In this document: one piece after another, positions 1 to 8,744 of the stretch
Layout: each line of letters opens with the position of its first letter
How positions within the stretch are numbered: the first letter of the stretch is position 1
NCBI RefSeq assembly: GCF_011378715.1
Contig: NZ_WTKU01000017.1
Coordinates: 1 to 59,009 of the forward strand
Direction: 5' to 3'
Source of the DNA: Psychromonas sp. SA13A
GTDB taxonomy: Bacteria; Pseudomonadota; Gammaproteobacteria; Enterobacterales; Psychromonadaceae
DNA: 59,009 bases
Translations under genes and position numbers: made by a program
The notes under the pieces: generated by a model
What the model was told of the DNA's origin: nothing
The model's database searches: none
The model's input: only the letters and a program-made list of their open reading frames with translations

Positions 1-389
1 AGGTATTGAAATAACTGACCTCCACGTTTCTTATCAGACCAAATATAAAGATAAATCGTTTCATGGCTAATCCGCACTTTGTGTTCTTCTCGCAACCATC
101 CTGATATTTGCTCGGGACTCCATTCGAGTCGAATCTTTGAGTTAATTAATGCAATGAGGCTACTCGTCATTTTAATTGCTTTACGAGAATGTAATCGACG
201 ATGATGTGCAAACGATTGGGCTTGTTTAATGCGATATCCTCGCTTACCTGTATTACGAGAAAGCTCTCTACTGATAGTTGATTGACTAACTTTTAACTGT
301 TGCGCAATTTTATTTTGACTCAGACCTATTTTCTTTAAAGCATAAATCTGGCATCTTAGCCCATAGGTCAGTTGTTTATATGTTTTCAT
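1..389 (-). CDS. IS30-family transposase, 5' part (runs off the left edge)
   Basis: The minus strand is open from the ATG at 389 to the window edge (about 129 codons). The product begins MKTYKQLTYGLRCQIYALKK and continues with a helix-turn-helix (QNKIAQQLKVSQSTISRELS, about residues 24-43), then a second conserved block with WSPEQISGWL and HETIYLYIW. This is the order found at the N-terminus of IS30-family transposases, which bind the element ends with the HTH and carry a DDE catalytic domain further on. The catalytic part lies outside the window, so intactness cannot be judged. An inverted repeat (409-417 / 439-447) just upstream could shield the gene from outside transcription. The element appears to end near 486, inside a glutathione S-transferase gene. 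Confidence 0.85.
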   Translation of the reverse strand, partial: MKTYKQLTYGLRCQIYALKKIGLSQNKIAQQLKVSQSTISRELSRNTGKRGYRIKQAQSFAHHRRLHSRKAIKMTSSLIALINSKIRLEWSPEQISGWLREEHKVRISHETIYLYIWSDKKRGGQLFQY

Positions 390-408
390 TGTTGCATCTC
401 TTGCCGGA

Positions 409-486
409 GAAAAAGCGATAAGCATATATTCAGCTGACCGCTTTTTCTACTAATTCAAGTTATGCACTTATAATCTGAATCCAAGG
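409..486. mobile_element. Terminal non-coding end of the IS30-family element
   Basis: The sequence between the transposase start and the first recognisable GST codons. It contains a 9-bp inverted repeat, GAAAAAGCG (409-417) and CGCTTTTTC (439-447), and ends close to 486, where GST homology begins with the Leu-Leu-Glu-Glu codons. The exact boundary and any target-site duplication cannot be set, because the other end of the element lies outside the window. Confidence 0.55.
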
Positions 487-1063
487 GTTATTAGAAGAGC
501 TTAATATCAAATATGAGATTGTTCCTTATTTACGCGATAGCGTTACTTTCCTTGCTCCACCAGAGCTTAAATCGATTCATCCATTGGGTAAATCACCGGT
601 AATTGAAGACGATGGTTTGATCATCGCAGAGTCTGGTGCTATCACGGAATACCTAATTGATAAATACGGAGATAAGCAATTCGCCCCAGTGCGAGGTAGC
701 AAAGAATATGTTGAATATTCCCAGTGGTTACACTTTGCTGAAAGCTCTGCAATTTTACCATTATTACTTAAAATGTTTGTTGCAAAAGATGGCTGTAAAA
801 CTAATTTCTTAGGAGATTATGCAGATATTGAGACAGCAAAAGTGATTCAGTTTTTTGACCAGTCTTTACAAGGAAAACGCTATTTAGTTTCAGAGCAACT
901 AACTGGAGCAGATATCATGATGTCATTTATAGCTGAGCTAGTACAAAATAATGGTGAACTAGATAAGTATAAAAATATAGCAACTTATTTAGAACAGCTT
1001 GCAACACACCCCGCTTTTATACGAGCTAACGAAATAGAATTAAAAGCTGAAGCAAAGGTCTAG
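479..1063 (+). pseudogene. Glutathione S-transferase, 5' end lost at an IS30 junction
   Basis: The reading frame is open from just after a TGA at 476-478 and matches a cytosolic GST from the strand-1/helix-1 region onward: LLEELNIKYEIVPYLRD, then HPLGKSPVIEDDGLIIAESG, the conserved cis-Pro (SPV) and Glu-Ser glutathione-binding segment. An all-helical C-terminal domain follows, with ADIMMSFIAEL. The normal N-terminus (start Met, first strand and catalytic-residue region, about 20 codons) is replaced by IS DNA. A TTG at 584 is only an internal Leu codon and not a sensible start, since it would discard most of the thioredoxin-like domain. Native GSTs of this kind are about 200-220 residues; about 195 codons remain. 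It is probably inactive unless the missing codons sit beyond the IS and the element is excised. Confidence 0.8.
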
Positions 1064-1461
1064 TTTTTTACTAATATCAGTTTGTTGATAAAACTTTACT
1101 GAATTGATCAAAATACAGCCGTCTATGGGCCCGAGAACAGTTAATTATTTAAGTGGGCAAGTATTGTACTTAGTGCAACTTTAAAACATAGATGGCTGTT
1201 GTTTACCTCGAGCCTAATAATATGAAAAATATTTATCTTTTTGTTAAACCTGCATAATAAAAATCAACGATCTGAAAATAAAGTAACTTAGATGATGAAA
1301 TCAGCTACCTAAATAAATACACGCCCATTATAAATGATAATAATTATTAACCTCAATTTTTAAATGCTATTTAGTTATAAAAGAGTAACTTTTGTTCTTT
1401 TGTGCTAATCATAAGCTGGCGTAAACTTCGTTTATCTTAATGTAATAGCGGAAATTACTTC
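1064..1461. other. Intergenic region upstream of cysJ with a long inverted repeat
   Basis: About 400 bp without a gene. It holds an imperfect 13-bp inverted repeat, ACAGCCGTCTATG (1115-1127) and CATAGATGGCTGT (1187-1199, one mismatch), with a 59-nt loop. The AT-rich second half must carry the cysJIH promoter and, by analogy with other gammaproteobacteria, CysB sites. I could not pick out a convincing -35/-10 pair or a CysB site by eye. Confidence 0.5.
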
Positions 1462-3258
1462 ATGGCACTTAACAATTTATCGGCTTTAACATCGCCTTTA
1501 TCAGAGTCTCAACTGGCTCAATTGCAACAAGCGACAGCAGGCTTAGATGCAGTACAAACTGCATGGGTTAGTGGTTATTTGGCCGGCGTAAGCCAAGGTC
1601 CAGTAACATCGGCAGCACTTGCACAAAGCGCAGGTCAAAGTTTAACTATCTTAATCGGTTCACAAACTGGTAACGCTAAAGGCGTCGCACAAGAGTTAGC
1701 TGAACAAGCAACAGCTAAAGGTATTCCTAATAAGTTAGTCTCAATGGCTGATTACAAAGTTAAAGCAATCAAAGATGAAAGCCATGTAATTGTTGTTGCA
1801 AGTACCAACGGCGAAGGTGAAGCACCTGATGATGCGATTGATCTTCATGCATTTCTAGCGTCTAAAAAAGCCCCTAAGCTAGAAGGTTTAAAATTTGCTG
1901 TATTAGGCTTAGGTGACTCAAGCTATGAGTTTTTCTGCCAAACTGGTAAAGATTTTGAACAACGCTTACAAGCGTTAGGTGGCGAAATCATTACTGAACG
2001 TTTAGATGCAGATGTAGATTATCAAGAAGTCACACAAGCTTGGTTCGATAAAGCACTAACAGCTGTTGAAGCAACACTTGAAAAAGCCGGCACCTCAACA
2101 ACCGCAGCGGTTGCAACTGGCACTATCGTGACTGAGAATAAATATAATAAACAAGCGCCTTTCAGTGCAAGTTTATTAACAAGTCAAAAAATTACTGGAA
2201 CAGAATCCGCTAAAGATGTGCGTCATATTGAAATTGATTTAGCTGGATCTGATTTGCACTACACTGCCGGTGATGCACTGGGTGTGTGGTTTAAAAATGA
2301 TCAACAAATGGTTGATGAGCTGATTAATAAATTAGGCTTAGATGCAGCTAAAGAAGTGACCTTAGGCGATAAAACGTTATCACTAAAAGATGCTTTAATT
2401 GAAGAGTTTGAATTAACGGGTACACATCCGGCTTTTGTAGAAGGTTATGCAACATTAACTGAAAATAAACAATTGCTTGAACTAGCCGAAGATAAAAATG
2501 CCTGTCGTGATTTTGCCAACAACAATCAAATTGTTGACGTGGTGACAGCGGAAGGTAATGAAAATGTGACAGCAGAAAACTTCATTGCTTTATTACGTCG
2601 CAGCAGCCCACGCTTATATTCGATAGCTTCTAGCCAAACAGAAGTTGAAGACGAAGTGCACTTAACAGTTGGTGCGGTTGTGTTTGAAAATGAAGCAGGA
2701 CAGCAACGTGGAGGCAGTGCTTCTACTTTCTTGTCGCACCGTTTGCAGGAAGGTGAAGAAGTAAAAGTCTTTATTGAAGACAATCATAATTTCCGTTTGC
2801 CTGCAGACCCAGCAACACCGATTATCATGGTGGGTCCAGGTACTGGTATCGCCCCTTTCCGTGCATTTATGCAAGAGCGAGAAGCAAGTGATGCAAGCGG
2901 TAAAAACTGGTTATTATTTGGCGACCAAACCTTTAACGAAGATTTCCTATATCAAGTTGAATGGCAATCATATTTAAAATCAGGTTTATTAACTAAATTA
3001 GACCTTGCTTTCTCTCGTGATCAAGCACAAAAAATCTATGTACAAGATCGCTTACAAGAAAATGCTAAAGAGGTCTTTGAGTGGTTACAAAATGGTGCTC
3101 ATTTCTACGTTTGTGGTGATGCAAATCGCATGGCCAAAGATGTACAAAGCACATTAATCGATATTATTAGCAAACAAGGCAAATTAAGCCTTGAAGATGC
3201 AGAAGAATATTTAACAGAATTACGCCAAGCAAAACGCTACCAAAGGGATGTTTACTAA
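1462..3258 (+). CDS. cysJ: Sulfite reductase [NADPH] flavoprotein alpha subunit
   Basis: A 598-residue protein, matching the roughly 599 residues of enterobacterial CysJ. It passes electrons from NADPH through FAD and FMN to the CysI hemoprotein, which reduces sulfite to sulfide in the cytoplasm. The flavodoxin domain begins with GSQTGNAKG (residues 66-74) and includes [12 protein letters not shown]. The FAD domain has RLYSIASS and [12 protein letters not shown]. The NADP domain has [16 protein letters not shown], and the C-terminus RYQRDVY is the expected flavin-stacking tail. It starts with ATG and is the first gene of cysJIH: its TAA shares one base with the cysI ATG, so translation is probably coupled. 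All expected cofactor motifs are present. Confidence 0.97.
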   Translation: MALNNLSALTSPLSESQLAQLQQATAGLDAVQTAWVSGYLAGVSQGPVTSAALAQSAGQSLTILIGSQTGNAKGVAQELAEQATAKGIPNKLVSMADYKVKAIKDESHVIVVASTNGEGEAPDDAIDLHAFLASKKAPKLEGLKFAVLGLGDSSYEFFCQTGKDFEQRLQALGGEIITERLDADVDYQEVTQAWFDKALTAVEATLEKAGTSTTAAVATGTIVTENKYNKQAPFSASLLTSQKITGTESAKDVRHIEIDLAGSDLHYTAGDALGVWFKNDQQMVDELINKLGLDAAKEVTLGDKTLSLKDALIEEFELTGTHPAFVEGYATLTENKQLLELAEDKNACRDFANNNQIVDVVTAEGNENVTAENFIALLRRSSPRLYSIASSQTEVEDEVHLTVGAVVFENEAGQQRGGSASTFLSHRLQEGEEVKVFIEDNHNFRLPADPATPIIMVGPGTGIAPFRAFMQEREASDASGKNWLLFGDQTFNEDFLYQVEWQSYLKSGLLTKLDLAFSRDQAQKIYVQDRLQENAKEVFEWLQNGAHFYVCGDANRMAKDVQSTLIDIISKQGKLSLEDAEEYLTELRQAKRYQRDVY

Positions 3259-4949
3259 TGACTCAGAAATTACACGACAACGAACGCATTAAAATTCAAA
3301 GTAATTTTCTTCGCGGTAACTTAGTAGAGGGAATCAACGATACAACAACAGGTTCATTCCACCCTGATGAAGTACAGCTGGTTAAATTCCATGGTTTATA
3401 CCAACAGGATAACCGTGATCGCCGCGCTGAGCGTAAGCAACAAAAACTTGAGCCGCTGTACTCGTTCTTATTACGAGCACGCCTTCCTGGTGGTGTTGTA
3501 ACGCCTGAGCAATGGTTAGAGATTGACCGTATTGCAGAAGAGTTAACTGATGCAGGTAGTATTCGTATTACTACCCGTCAAACTTTCCAATACCACGGTA
3601 TTTTTAAACGTAACTTAAAATCAGTATTCCAAGAGCTTAAATTCAAAGCGAATATTGACTCTATCTTTACTGCTGGTGATGTTAACCGTAATACTATTTG
3701 TACCTCTAACCCTGAGCAGTCTGAGTTACATACAGAAGTGTATGAGTTATCTAAAAAACTCAGTGAACACTTTTTACCAAAATCAAATGCTTACGCAGAG
3801 ATTTGGTTAGACGGTGAAAAAGTATTAGATACCGAGGAAGAAGAGCCAATTTATCACAATGTATTCTTACCTCGTAAATTTAAAATTGCAGTGGCATTAC
3901 CGCCATACAATGATGTTGATATCCATGGTAATGACCTTAACTTCATCGCGATTATTGAAGATAACAAGATCACTGGTTACAACGTAGTGGTTGGTGCGGG
4001 TTTAGGTATGACTCACGGCGATAAAACAACATTCCCACGTTTGGGTGATGACTTTGGTTTTATCCCTGTTGATAAAGTGATGGAAGTTGCAGAAGCTGTG
4101 GTGACAACACAACGTGACCTTGGTGGTCGTGTTAGTCGTTCACATGCTCGTACTAAATACACATTAGAAACACACGGTATCGAGACCTTCAAACAAGAAG
4201 TTGAGAAACGCGCAGGTATCACTTTTGCATCACCAGGTGCTTATGAATTTACAGAGCGCGGCGACCGTATTGGTTGGGTAAAAGGAATTGATAACAAATG
4301 GCACTTAACTGTATTCATTGAAAATGGCCGTATTCTAGACTTTGATGGTAAACCATTAAAATCAGGCCTAGTGAAGATTGCTAAAGTACACCAAGGTACT
4401 TTCCGCATGACAGCTAACCAAAACTTAGTGATTGCAAGTATTCCGGAATCAGAAAAAGACAACATTGAAAAACTAGCCCGTGAATGTGGTTTGATTGACG
4501 ATGGAACTAGCGCACAACGTCTTGATTCAATGGCATGTGTTTCATTACCAACCTGCCCGCTAGCGATGGCTGAAGCGGAGCGATACTTACCAGGTTTAAC
4601 CGATGATGTTGAAGGTTTATTAGCAAAACATAATATTCCTAAAGAACACATTATTTTACGCATTACAGGTTGCCCTAATGGTTGTGGCCGAGCAATGTTG
4701 GCTGAAATTGGTTTAGTAGGTAAAGCACCAGGTCGTTATAATCTGCACTTAGGTGGTAATAGAATTGGTACGCGTATTCCTAAAATGTACGCTGAAAATA
4801 TTGATGAAGAAACAATCGTCAATACATTAGATGAATTAATTGGCCGCTGGGCAATAGAACGTAATCAAGATGAAGATTTTGGTGATTTTGTTATTCGCGC
4901 CGGCATTATTTCTGAAGTAGTTGTTGCGGCTAGGGATTTCTATGCCTAA
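3258..4949 (+). CDS. cysI: Sulfite reductase [NADPH] hemoprotein beta subunit
   Basis: A 563-residue protein (enterobacterial CysI is about 570). It catalyses the six-electron reduction of sulfite to sulfide at a siroheme coupled to a [4Fe-4S] cluster. The four cluster cysteines are visible as CVSLPTC (C427, C433) and CPNGC (C472, C476). Sulfite-binding and siroheme-binding Arg/Lys segments such as RITTRQTFQ and [10 protein letters not shown] are also present. The ATG overlaps the end of cysJ (TAATG), and the gene overlaps cysH by 8 nt, so the three genes form one tight operon. Nothing in the sequence suggests loss of function. Confidence 0.97.
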   Translation: MTQKLHDNERIKIQSNFLRGNLVEGINDTTTGSFHPDEVQLVKFHGLYQQDNRDRRAERKQQKLEPLYSFLLRARLPGGVVTPEQWLEIDRIAEELTDAGSIRITTRQTFQYHGIFKRNLKSVFQELKFKANIDSIFTAGDVNRNTICTSNPEQSELHTEVYELSKKLSEHFLPKSNAYAEIWLDGEKVLDTEEEEPIYHNVFLPRKFKIAVALPPYNDVDIHGNDLNFIAIIEDNKITGYNVVVGAGLGMTHGDKTTFPRLGDDFGFIPVDKVMEVAEAVVTTQRDLGGRVSRSHARTKYTLETHGIETFKQEVEKRAGITFASPGAYEFTERGDRIGWVKGIDNKWHLTVFIENGRILDFDGKPLKSGLVKIAKVHQGTFRMTANQNLVIASIPESEKDNIEKLARECGLIDDGTSAQRLDSMACVSLPTCPLAMAEAERYLPGLTDDVEGLLAKHNIPKEHIILRITGCPNGCGRAMLAEIGLVGKAPGRYNLHLGGNRIGTRIPKMYAENIDEETIVNTLDELIGRWAIERNQDEDFGDFVIRAGIISEVVVAARDFYA

Positions 4950-5706
4950 CACCTTAGTTCTAGACCATCTATTAACGCTTTCTAAAGCAGAGCAGACCGT
5001 TGCTCTTGCTGGGGTAAATACGTTATTAGAAACAATGACAGCATCACAGCGAGTTCAATGGGCTGTCGATAATCTAAAAAGTGAATTTGTTTTATCATCA
5101 AGCTTTGGGATCCAAGCAGCCGTGTGTTTACACTTAATCACGACGGTGAAAGCAGATACCCCGATTATTTTGACGGATACAGGATACTTATTTCCTGAGA
5201 CCTATCAATTTATTGATGATTTAACAAAACAACTTAACTTAAACCTAAAAATTTACAGTGCAGAGCACAGCCCTGCATGGCAAGAAACCCGCTATGGTAA
5301 ATTATGGGATCAAGGCGTAGATGGTTTAACTAAGTACAATTTGATCAATAAAGTTGAGCCAATGAAACGTGCATTGAAAGAATTAAATGCTAAAACATGG
5401 TTCTCTGGTTTACGTCGTTCACAATCATCAAGTCGTGAAGACTTGCCGGTTTTAAGTATTCAAAATAACTGCTTTAAATTTTTACCAATTATCGATTGGA
5501 GTAATAAAGAAGTACATTATTACCTAGAAGAGAACGGCTTAAGTTATCACCCACTATGGGAACAAGGTTATGTATCTGTGGGGGATGTACAGACATCACG
5601 CCCCCTTGAATTAGGGATGAGTGAAGAAGAAACTCGCTTCTTTGGCTTAAAGCGGGAGTGTGGGTTGCACGAAGACCCTATTGAAGAACAAGGTAGTGGT
5701 ATTTAA
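4942..5706 (+). CDS. cysH: Phosphoadenylyl-sulfate (PAPS) reductase
   Basis: A 254-residue thioredoxin-dependent PAPS reductase that makes sulfite and adenosine 3',5'-bisphosphate. I chose the ATG at 4942, preceded by AGGG and overlapping the end of cysI by 8 nt, over an in-frame TTG 21 bases upstream. PAPS-binding signatures are [10 protein letters not shown] and [11 protein letters not shown], then [13 protein letters not shown]. The C-terminal catalytic motif is KRECGLHED, with the single redox cysteine near residue 240. It lacks the extra CC...CxxC cluster motif of APS reductases, so PAPS is the expected substrate. That implies a CysC/CysDN route elsewhere, the same route that would feed the sulfotransferase-like genes at 37.9-48.4 kb. 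Confidence 0.96.
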   Translation: MPNTLVLDHLLTLSKAEQTVALAGVNTLLETMTASQRVQWAVDNLKSEFVLSSSFGIQAAVCLHLITTVKADTPIILTDTGYLFPETYQFIDDLTKQLNLNLKIYSAEHSPAWQETRYGKLWDQGVDGLTKYNLINKVEPMKRALKELNAKTWFSGLRRSQSSSREDLPVLSIQNNCFKFLPIIDWSNKEVHYYLEENGLSYHPLWEQGYVSVGDVQTSRPLELGMSEEETRFFGLKRECGLHEDPIEEQGSGI

Positions 5707-5732
5707 CAAAATTTCATCTACTCTTTAAGTTT

Positions 5733-5768
5733 AAAAAAAGCCTCTCATTTTAATAGAGGCTTTTTTTT
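5733..5768 (+). terminator. Rho-independent terminator of cysJIH
   Basis: Stem AGCCTCT...AGAGGCT with an A-rich 5' flank and an uninterrupted T tract, placed 27 bases after the cysH stop. The A tract on the other side could let it work in both directions, though the next gene reads the same way. Confidence 0.92.
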
Positions 5769-5824
5769 ACTTAAGAAAACGCACGATCTGCCGATAGCAT
5801 AATTATCAAGATGAAGGATTTATT

Positions 5825-6448
5825 ATGAAAAAGTTGATACCCACCCTATTAATATTAACGTTATTAAGCAGTGTTAAAGCAAATGCAAATACCTTTGAAA
5901 CGATACAGCTATACACGCAGGACGAACTCAATGTATTAATTAAGAACAATCAACACTTACAGCGAGTTAAGGCCGATGAGTGCCAATTACTTCAAGATAT
6001 AAAAGCACATGCGGAAAAAGTGCAAGAACCCTCATATGTGTATTTATGGGGTGATATGTTGGCATGGGGCGTCTGCACAGAGCGAGATGTAGAGTTAGGC
6101 ATGCACTACATCAAAGAATCCGCACAACAGGGTTTACTAGCGGCTATCGAGCAATTAGGGCGATATTACAATAAAGGTATCTTAGTTACACAAGACAAAG
6201 ACAGAGCGTTAAGATATTTTCGAGAAGCGGCACTGCAAGGTCATTTAGGCGCGCAAATGAATTACATCACTTTATTAAACCAAGGTTATGGAAGTCCTTA
6301 TGATTTTGAGGATGCTTATCGTGCTTTATATAATAGCGTTATTGCTAACCCGACAAAAAAGAAACAAGCTAACAGTTTATTAGCAGCCTTAGGAAAAAAG
6401 ATGCCTGAGTTTGCATTAAAAAAAGCACGTCGTGAATACAACAATTAA
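5825..6448 (+). CDS. motX: MotX-like sodium-driven flagellar motor protein (Sel1 repeats)
   Basis: A 207-residue exported protein. The N-terminus is a signal peptide (KK, then a Leu-rich core, cleavage likely after the AxA-type site near residue 22). The body has Sel1-like helical repeats, including the LGRYYNKG and GHLGAQMNY blocks. As I recall the Vibrio MotX sequence, the match is close over LWGDMLAWGVC, EQLGRYY and YGSPYDFEDAY, and the length (about 211) agrees. MotX sits in the periplasmic T-ring and is needed to hold PomA/PomB stators in sodium-driven polar flagella. SD AAGGA lies 8 bases before the ATG. It is a lone gene here. A generic Sel1-repeat lipoprotein-like factor is the alternative, but the shared segments make MotX the better call. 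Confidence 0.8.
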   Translation: MKKLIPTLLILTLLSSVKANANTFETIQLYTQDELNVLIKNNQHLQRVKADECQLLQDIKAHAEKVQEPSYVYLWGDMLAWGVCTERDVELGMHYIKESAQQGLLAAIEQLGRYYNKGILVTQDKDRALRYFREAALQGHLGAQMNYITLLNQGYGSPYDFEDAYRALYNSVIANPTKKKQANSLLAALGKKMPEFALKKARREYNN

Positions 6449-6602
6449 GCAATATTTGATAAGATAATCGACTTTCATTAATACAGTTTCTAGTTAATAT
6501 AGCCTTTAGGTAAGACAACCTCTTATTAACGAAATACAAACAGCCTATACCCACGACCATTCAAATATAATGTTGAGACGAACTTTCAAGAAATACAACA
6601 AT

Positions 6603-6631
6603 GCGCCTATTCAGTAATTTGAATAAGGCGC
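6603..6631 (-). terminator. Hairpin downstream of the candidate microprotein
   Basis: Arms GCGCCTATTCA and TGAATAAGGCGC form a long stem (one bulge) around a short loop. On the minus strand it lies about 90 bases after the stop of the 33-residue reading frame. It has only a weak T-rich tail (ATTGTTGTATTTC), so it may be a factor-independent terminator or another structured RNA end. It could equally serve motX from the other side. Confidence 0.5.
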
Positions 6632-6718
6632 AATCAATCATGTTTAGCGATTAATGACTCGCCTCGTCGACTAAATATAAAATAGACTGATAAGGGATAC
6701 CACTATGGTGAGATAGCC

Positions 6719-6820
6719 CTATTTTACAAGTGCGGCTATTACTAAAACCACGAGTACAATGTCCAGGAGCAATAATGTCAAAGCCTGCTTTTTGATCAAC
6801 GCCTCACTAATATCTGACAT
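6719..6820 (-). CDS. Candidate 33-residue single-span membrane microprotein
   Basis: An ATG at 6820 opens a 34-codon frame ending in TAG. The peptide starts MSDISEALIKKQ and then runs through a pure hydrophobic stretch (LTLLLLDIVLVVLVIAAL, about residues 14-31) before a final Val-Lys. This is a short polar N-terminus, one membrane span and a basic C-terminal end. The shape resembles known bacterial membrane microproteins, but I do not recognise the family. The ribosome-binding site is weak (TAAGT upstream). It stands alone, facing away from motX's reading direction. A chance frame remains possible. Confidence 0.35.
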   Translation of the reverse strand: MSDISEALIKKQALTLLLLDIVLVVLVIAALVK

Positions 6821-7387
6821 TGTAGACTTACTTTATTGCACTATTGTAAGATTTGTATATTAAGGTAAATCGACCGTTTTTTATTCATTTAACCTACGCG
6901 ACTCGAACTTTGTGGACGATGTGTTTTAAAAGTTGCCACTTTAGGGGCATATTAATAGATAACAGCGAGTATATTAAATTCCTTATATTCTCCATTATTC
7001 AGTTTATGAAGTGAATAGTAGCGTTAATGTATTCCCTTCAGAAGTAAGATAATCGATAACAGCTTTAGTTAGTCGAAAATCTTTACATTAAAAATAAATG
7101 ATGATGAACAATAAAACATATTATTATTAACAAATAGAAACATATATGAAAAACCCCACCTTATTAAGAAAAATTCAACTTAAAATCATATATTTAAAGA
7201 TATAAAACAGTTTATTTTTACCATTCACAGATATATAGTCGAAATAATTTACATCAATATTCTTCAATATTTAAATAACAATTAAACATATGATTTTAAT
7301 GACATTATTAAAAATAATTTTATGGTACTGAACTTGCTTATACTTAATTGTAGATACCTATTTGTAAATATAAACAAGGAAGATAAT

Positions 7388-7990
7388 ATGAATATAACTA
7401 AACTAGTAGTAAGTGCCGTACTTGCTACAACAATGTCACTATCAGCTAACGCTACATTAATGACAATAGAGACTAAAGCCATCACAACAACAATCGACAG
7501 TAATGATTTAAATAGCTCATGGGCTGCTGAAACCTCATCAACGCTAACAAACACAGTTAATGCATTTGAACAATATCAAACAGGTCAAAATTCTATTAAC
7601 CGATTTTCACTAGAATTTACTACTGAAAATGCTGCAACCTGGGGATTCCAAGCTGGTCTAGATGCTCATTATGGAGCGGCTATTTATGTAAATGGAAGTT
7701 TAGTTGAAAATAGAACAGATGATTTATGGTGGGCTAATTCATGGTCAAACTCTGACGTTATCACAGCCAGCGCTATCGACATTGTAGCAGGCAATAACCT
7801 ATTAGAAATATATTGGGCTGAAGCTTGTTGTAATGGTGCTAATTCGATTAGATTTAACGCCGATGGTACAAACTGGGAAACATTAACTACAGCTAACATT
7901 ACAACGGCAATACCTGAGCCAGCAGCCTTAGCATTACTAGGTTTTGGATTATTAGGCTTTAGCTTACGTCGTAATAAAAAAGCATCATGA
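7388..7990 (+). CDS. PEP-CTERM sorting-domain exported protein
   Basis: About 200 residues from the ATG at 7388, which has SD AAGGAAG 5 bases upstream; an in-frame ATG 66 bases earlier lacks an SD and would bury the signal peptide. Residues 1-21 are a signal peptide ending in SANA. The C-terminus is a full PEP-CTERM tail: IPEP at about 175-178, a membrane span (AALALLGFGLLGF) and a basic RRNKK end. The exosortase/EpsH system is known to recognise this tail, cut it and hand the protein to the envelope, usually with exopolysaccharide. The middle is beta-rich with Trp-Gly and paired-Cys (EACCNGAN) segments, and I do not recognise a named domain. No exosortase gene is in the window. Confidence 0.85.
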   Translation: MNITKLVVSAVLATTMSLSANATLMTIETKAITTTIDSNDLNSSWAAETSSTLTNTVNAFEQYQTGQNSINRFSLEFTTENAATWGFQAGLDAHYGAAIYVNGSLVENRTDDLWWANSWSNSDVITASAIDIVAGNNLLEIYWAEACCNGANSIRFNADGTNWETLTTANITTAIPEPAALALLGFGLLGFSLRRNKKAS

Positions 7991-8208
7991 AATAACAGGG
8001 AGATAAAGTACAATCATATTCCCAAATACAATCCGGTGCAGCTGTGCATCGGAGCTTCTATCAAAACACTTCTATAATATCTATTTAGCTATATCACAAC
8101 CTATCAATACAAGCCGCTATCAGCCACATAGCAATAGTAAACGACCCTATGATTACTTGCTTTAGTAAAAGAAGTTATAACTCTTTACAGAAGCTATCAG
8201 TATCATAA

Positions 8209-8711
8209 AACACCTAAGCTCTCTTTTTTTGAATATTACTTATCTAAAAACGTATAATTATAAATTACGCGATGATAATAGAAACAAAACCAGAGCCTGT
8301 TTGTACTTCGATATAATGCCACCTTCACGAATAGCGAAATGCCCAAACCTTAATCCATTTTTCTGAATATTATTTAACTAAAAACGTAGCAATGATATTA
8401 GGAACAACACCAGTAACAACACCAGTAACTACCTGAACTTGGATTAGCGCCACCTTTACGGATAGCGAGACGCGCAAACCTTAATCCACTTTTCAACAGG
8501 CATAAAAAAAGACAGCCTAAGCTGTCTTTTTTGAATGTAGTTTTAAACTATATTACTTAACTATTCCAAAAGGAATTAAGTGATGATAGTAGAAACAACA
8601 CCAGCACCTACCTGAACTTGGATTAGCGCCACCTTTACGGGTAGCGAAACGCGCAAACCTTAATCCACTTTTCTACAGGCATAAAAAAAGACAGCCTAAG
8701 CTGTCTTTTTT
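8209..8711. repeat. Three decayed tandem copies of the tuf 3' end, two with its terminator
   Basis: Reading toward tuf, the real gene end (stop codon plus about 80 bp of C-terminal coding sequence, then a GACAGC-CTAA-GCTGTC terminator) is echoed three more times at about 8209-8350, 8372-8532 and 8575-8711. Recognisable words in the copies are AACACCAGCACCTAC, GCCACCTT(C/T)ACGG and TAGCGAAACG. All three extra copies share a 9-16 bp replacement just before GCCACC and the ending CAAACCTTAATCCA, neither of which is in tuf itself. They therefore descend from one altered copy that was duplicated again. None can encode an EF-Tu domain. The terminator hairpin is intact at 8504-8532 and 8683-8711 and eroded at about 8209-8230. 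Confidence 0.85.
8683..8711 (-). terminator. Rho-independent terminator of tuf / the str operon
   Basis: GACAGC-CTAA-GCTGTC stem flanked by A7 and T6 tracts, 34 bases past the tuf stop. A second identical copy lies at 8504-8532 within the repeat region. Both are near-symmetric and could act in both directions. Confidence 0.92.
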
Positions 8712-8744
8712 GAATATTGTTTAACTAAAACGTGTAATTATAAA

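Larger units (their letters stand above)
6449..7387. other. Gene-poor AT-rich stretch between motX and the PEP-CTERM gene
   Basis: About 940 bp. The only supportable content is a candidate minus-strand microprotein (6719-6820) and a hairpin downstream of it (6603-6631). The remainder, about 6830-7380, is very AT-rich. I saw no tRNA, no repeat shared with the rest of the window and no further plausible reading frame. Confidence 0.5.

Noticed and set aside
4241..4663. 140-codon minus-strand frame within cysI
   Set aside because: It overlaps the cluster-binding part of cysI completely and has no recognisable protein features.
8031..8052. Hairpin CCGGTGCA-GCTG-TGCATCGG after the PEP-CTERM gene
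   Set aside because: The stem is plausible but there is no T tract; the support was too weak to call it a terminator.
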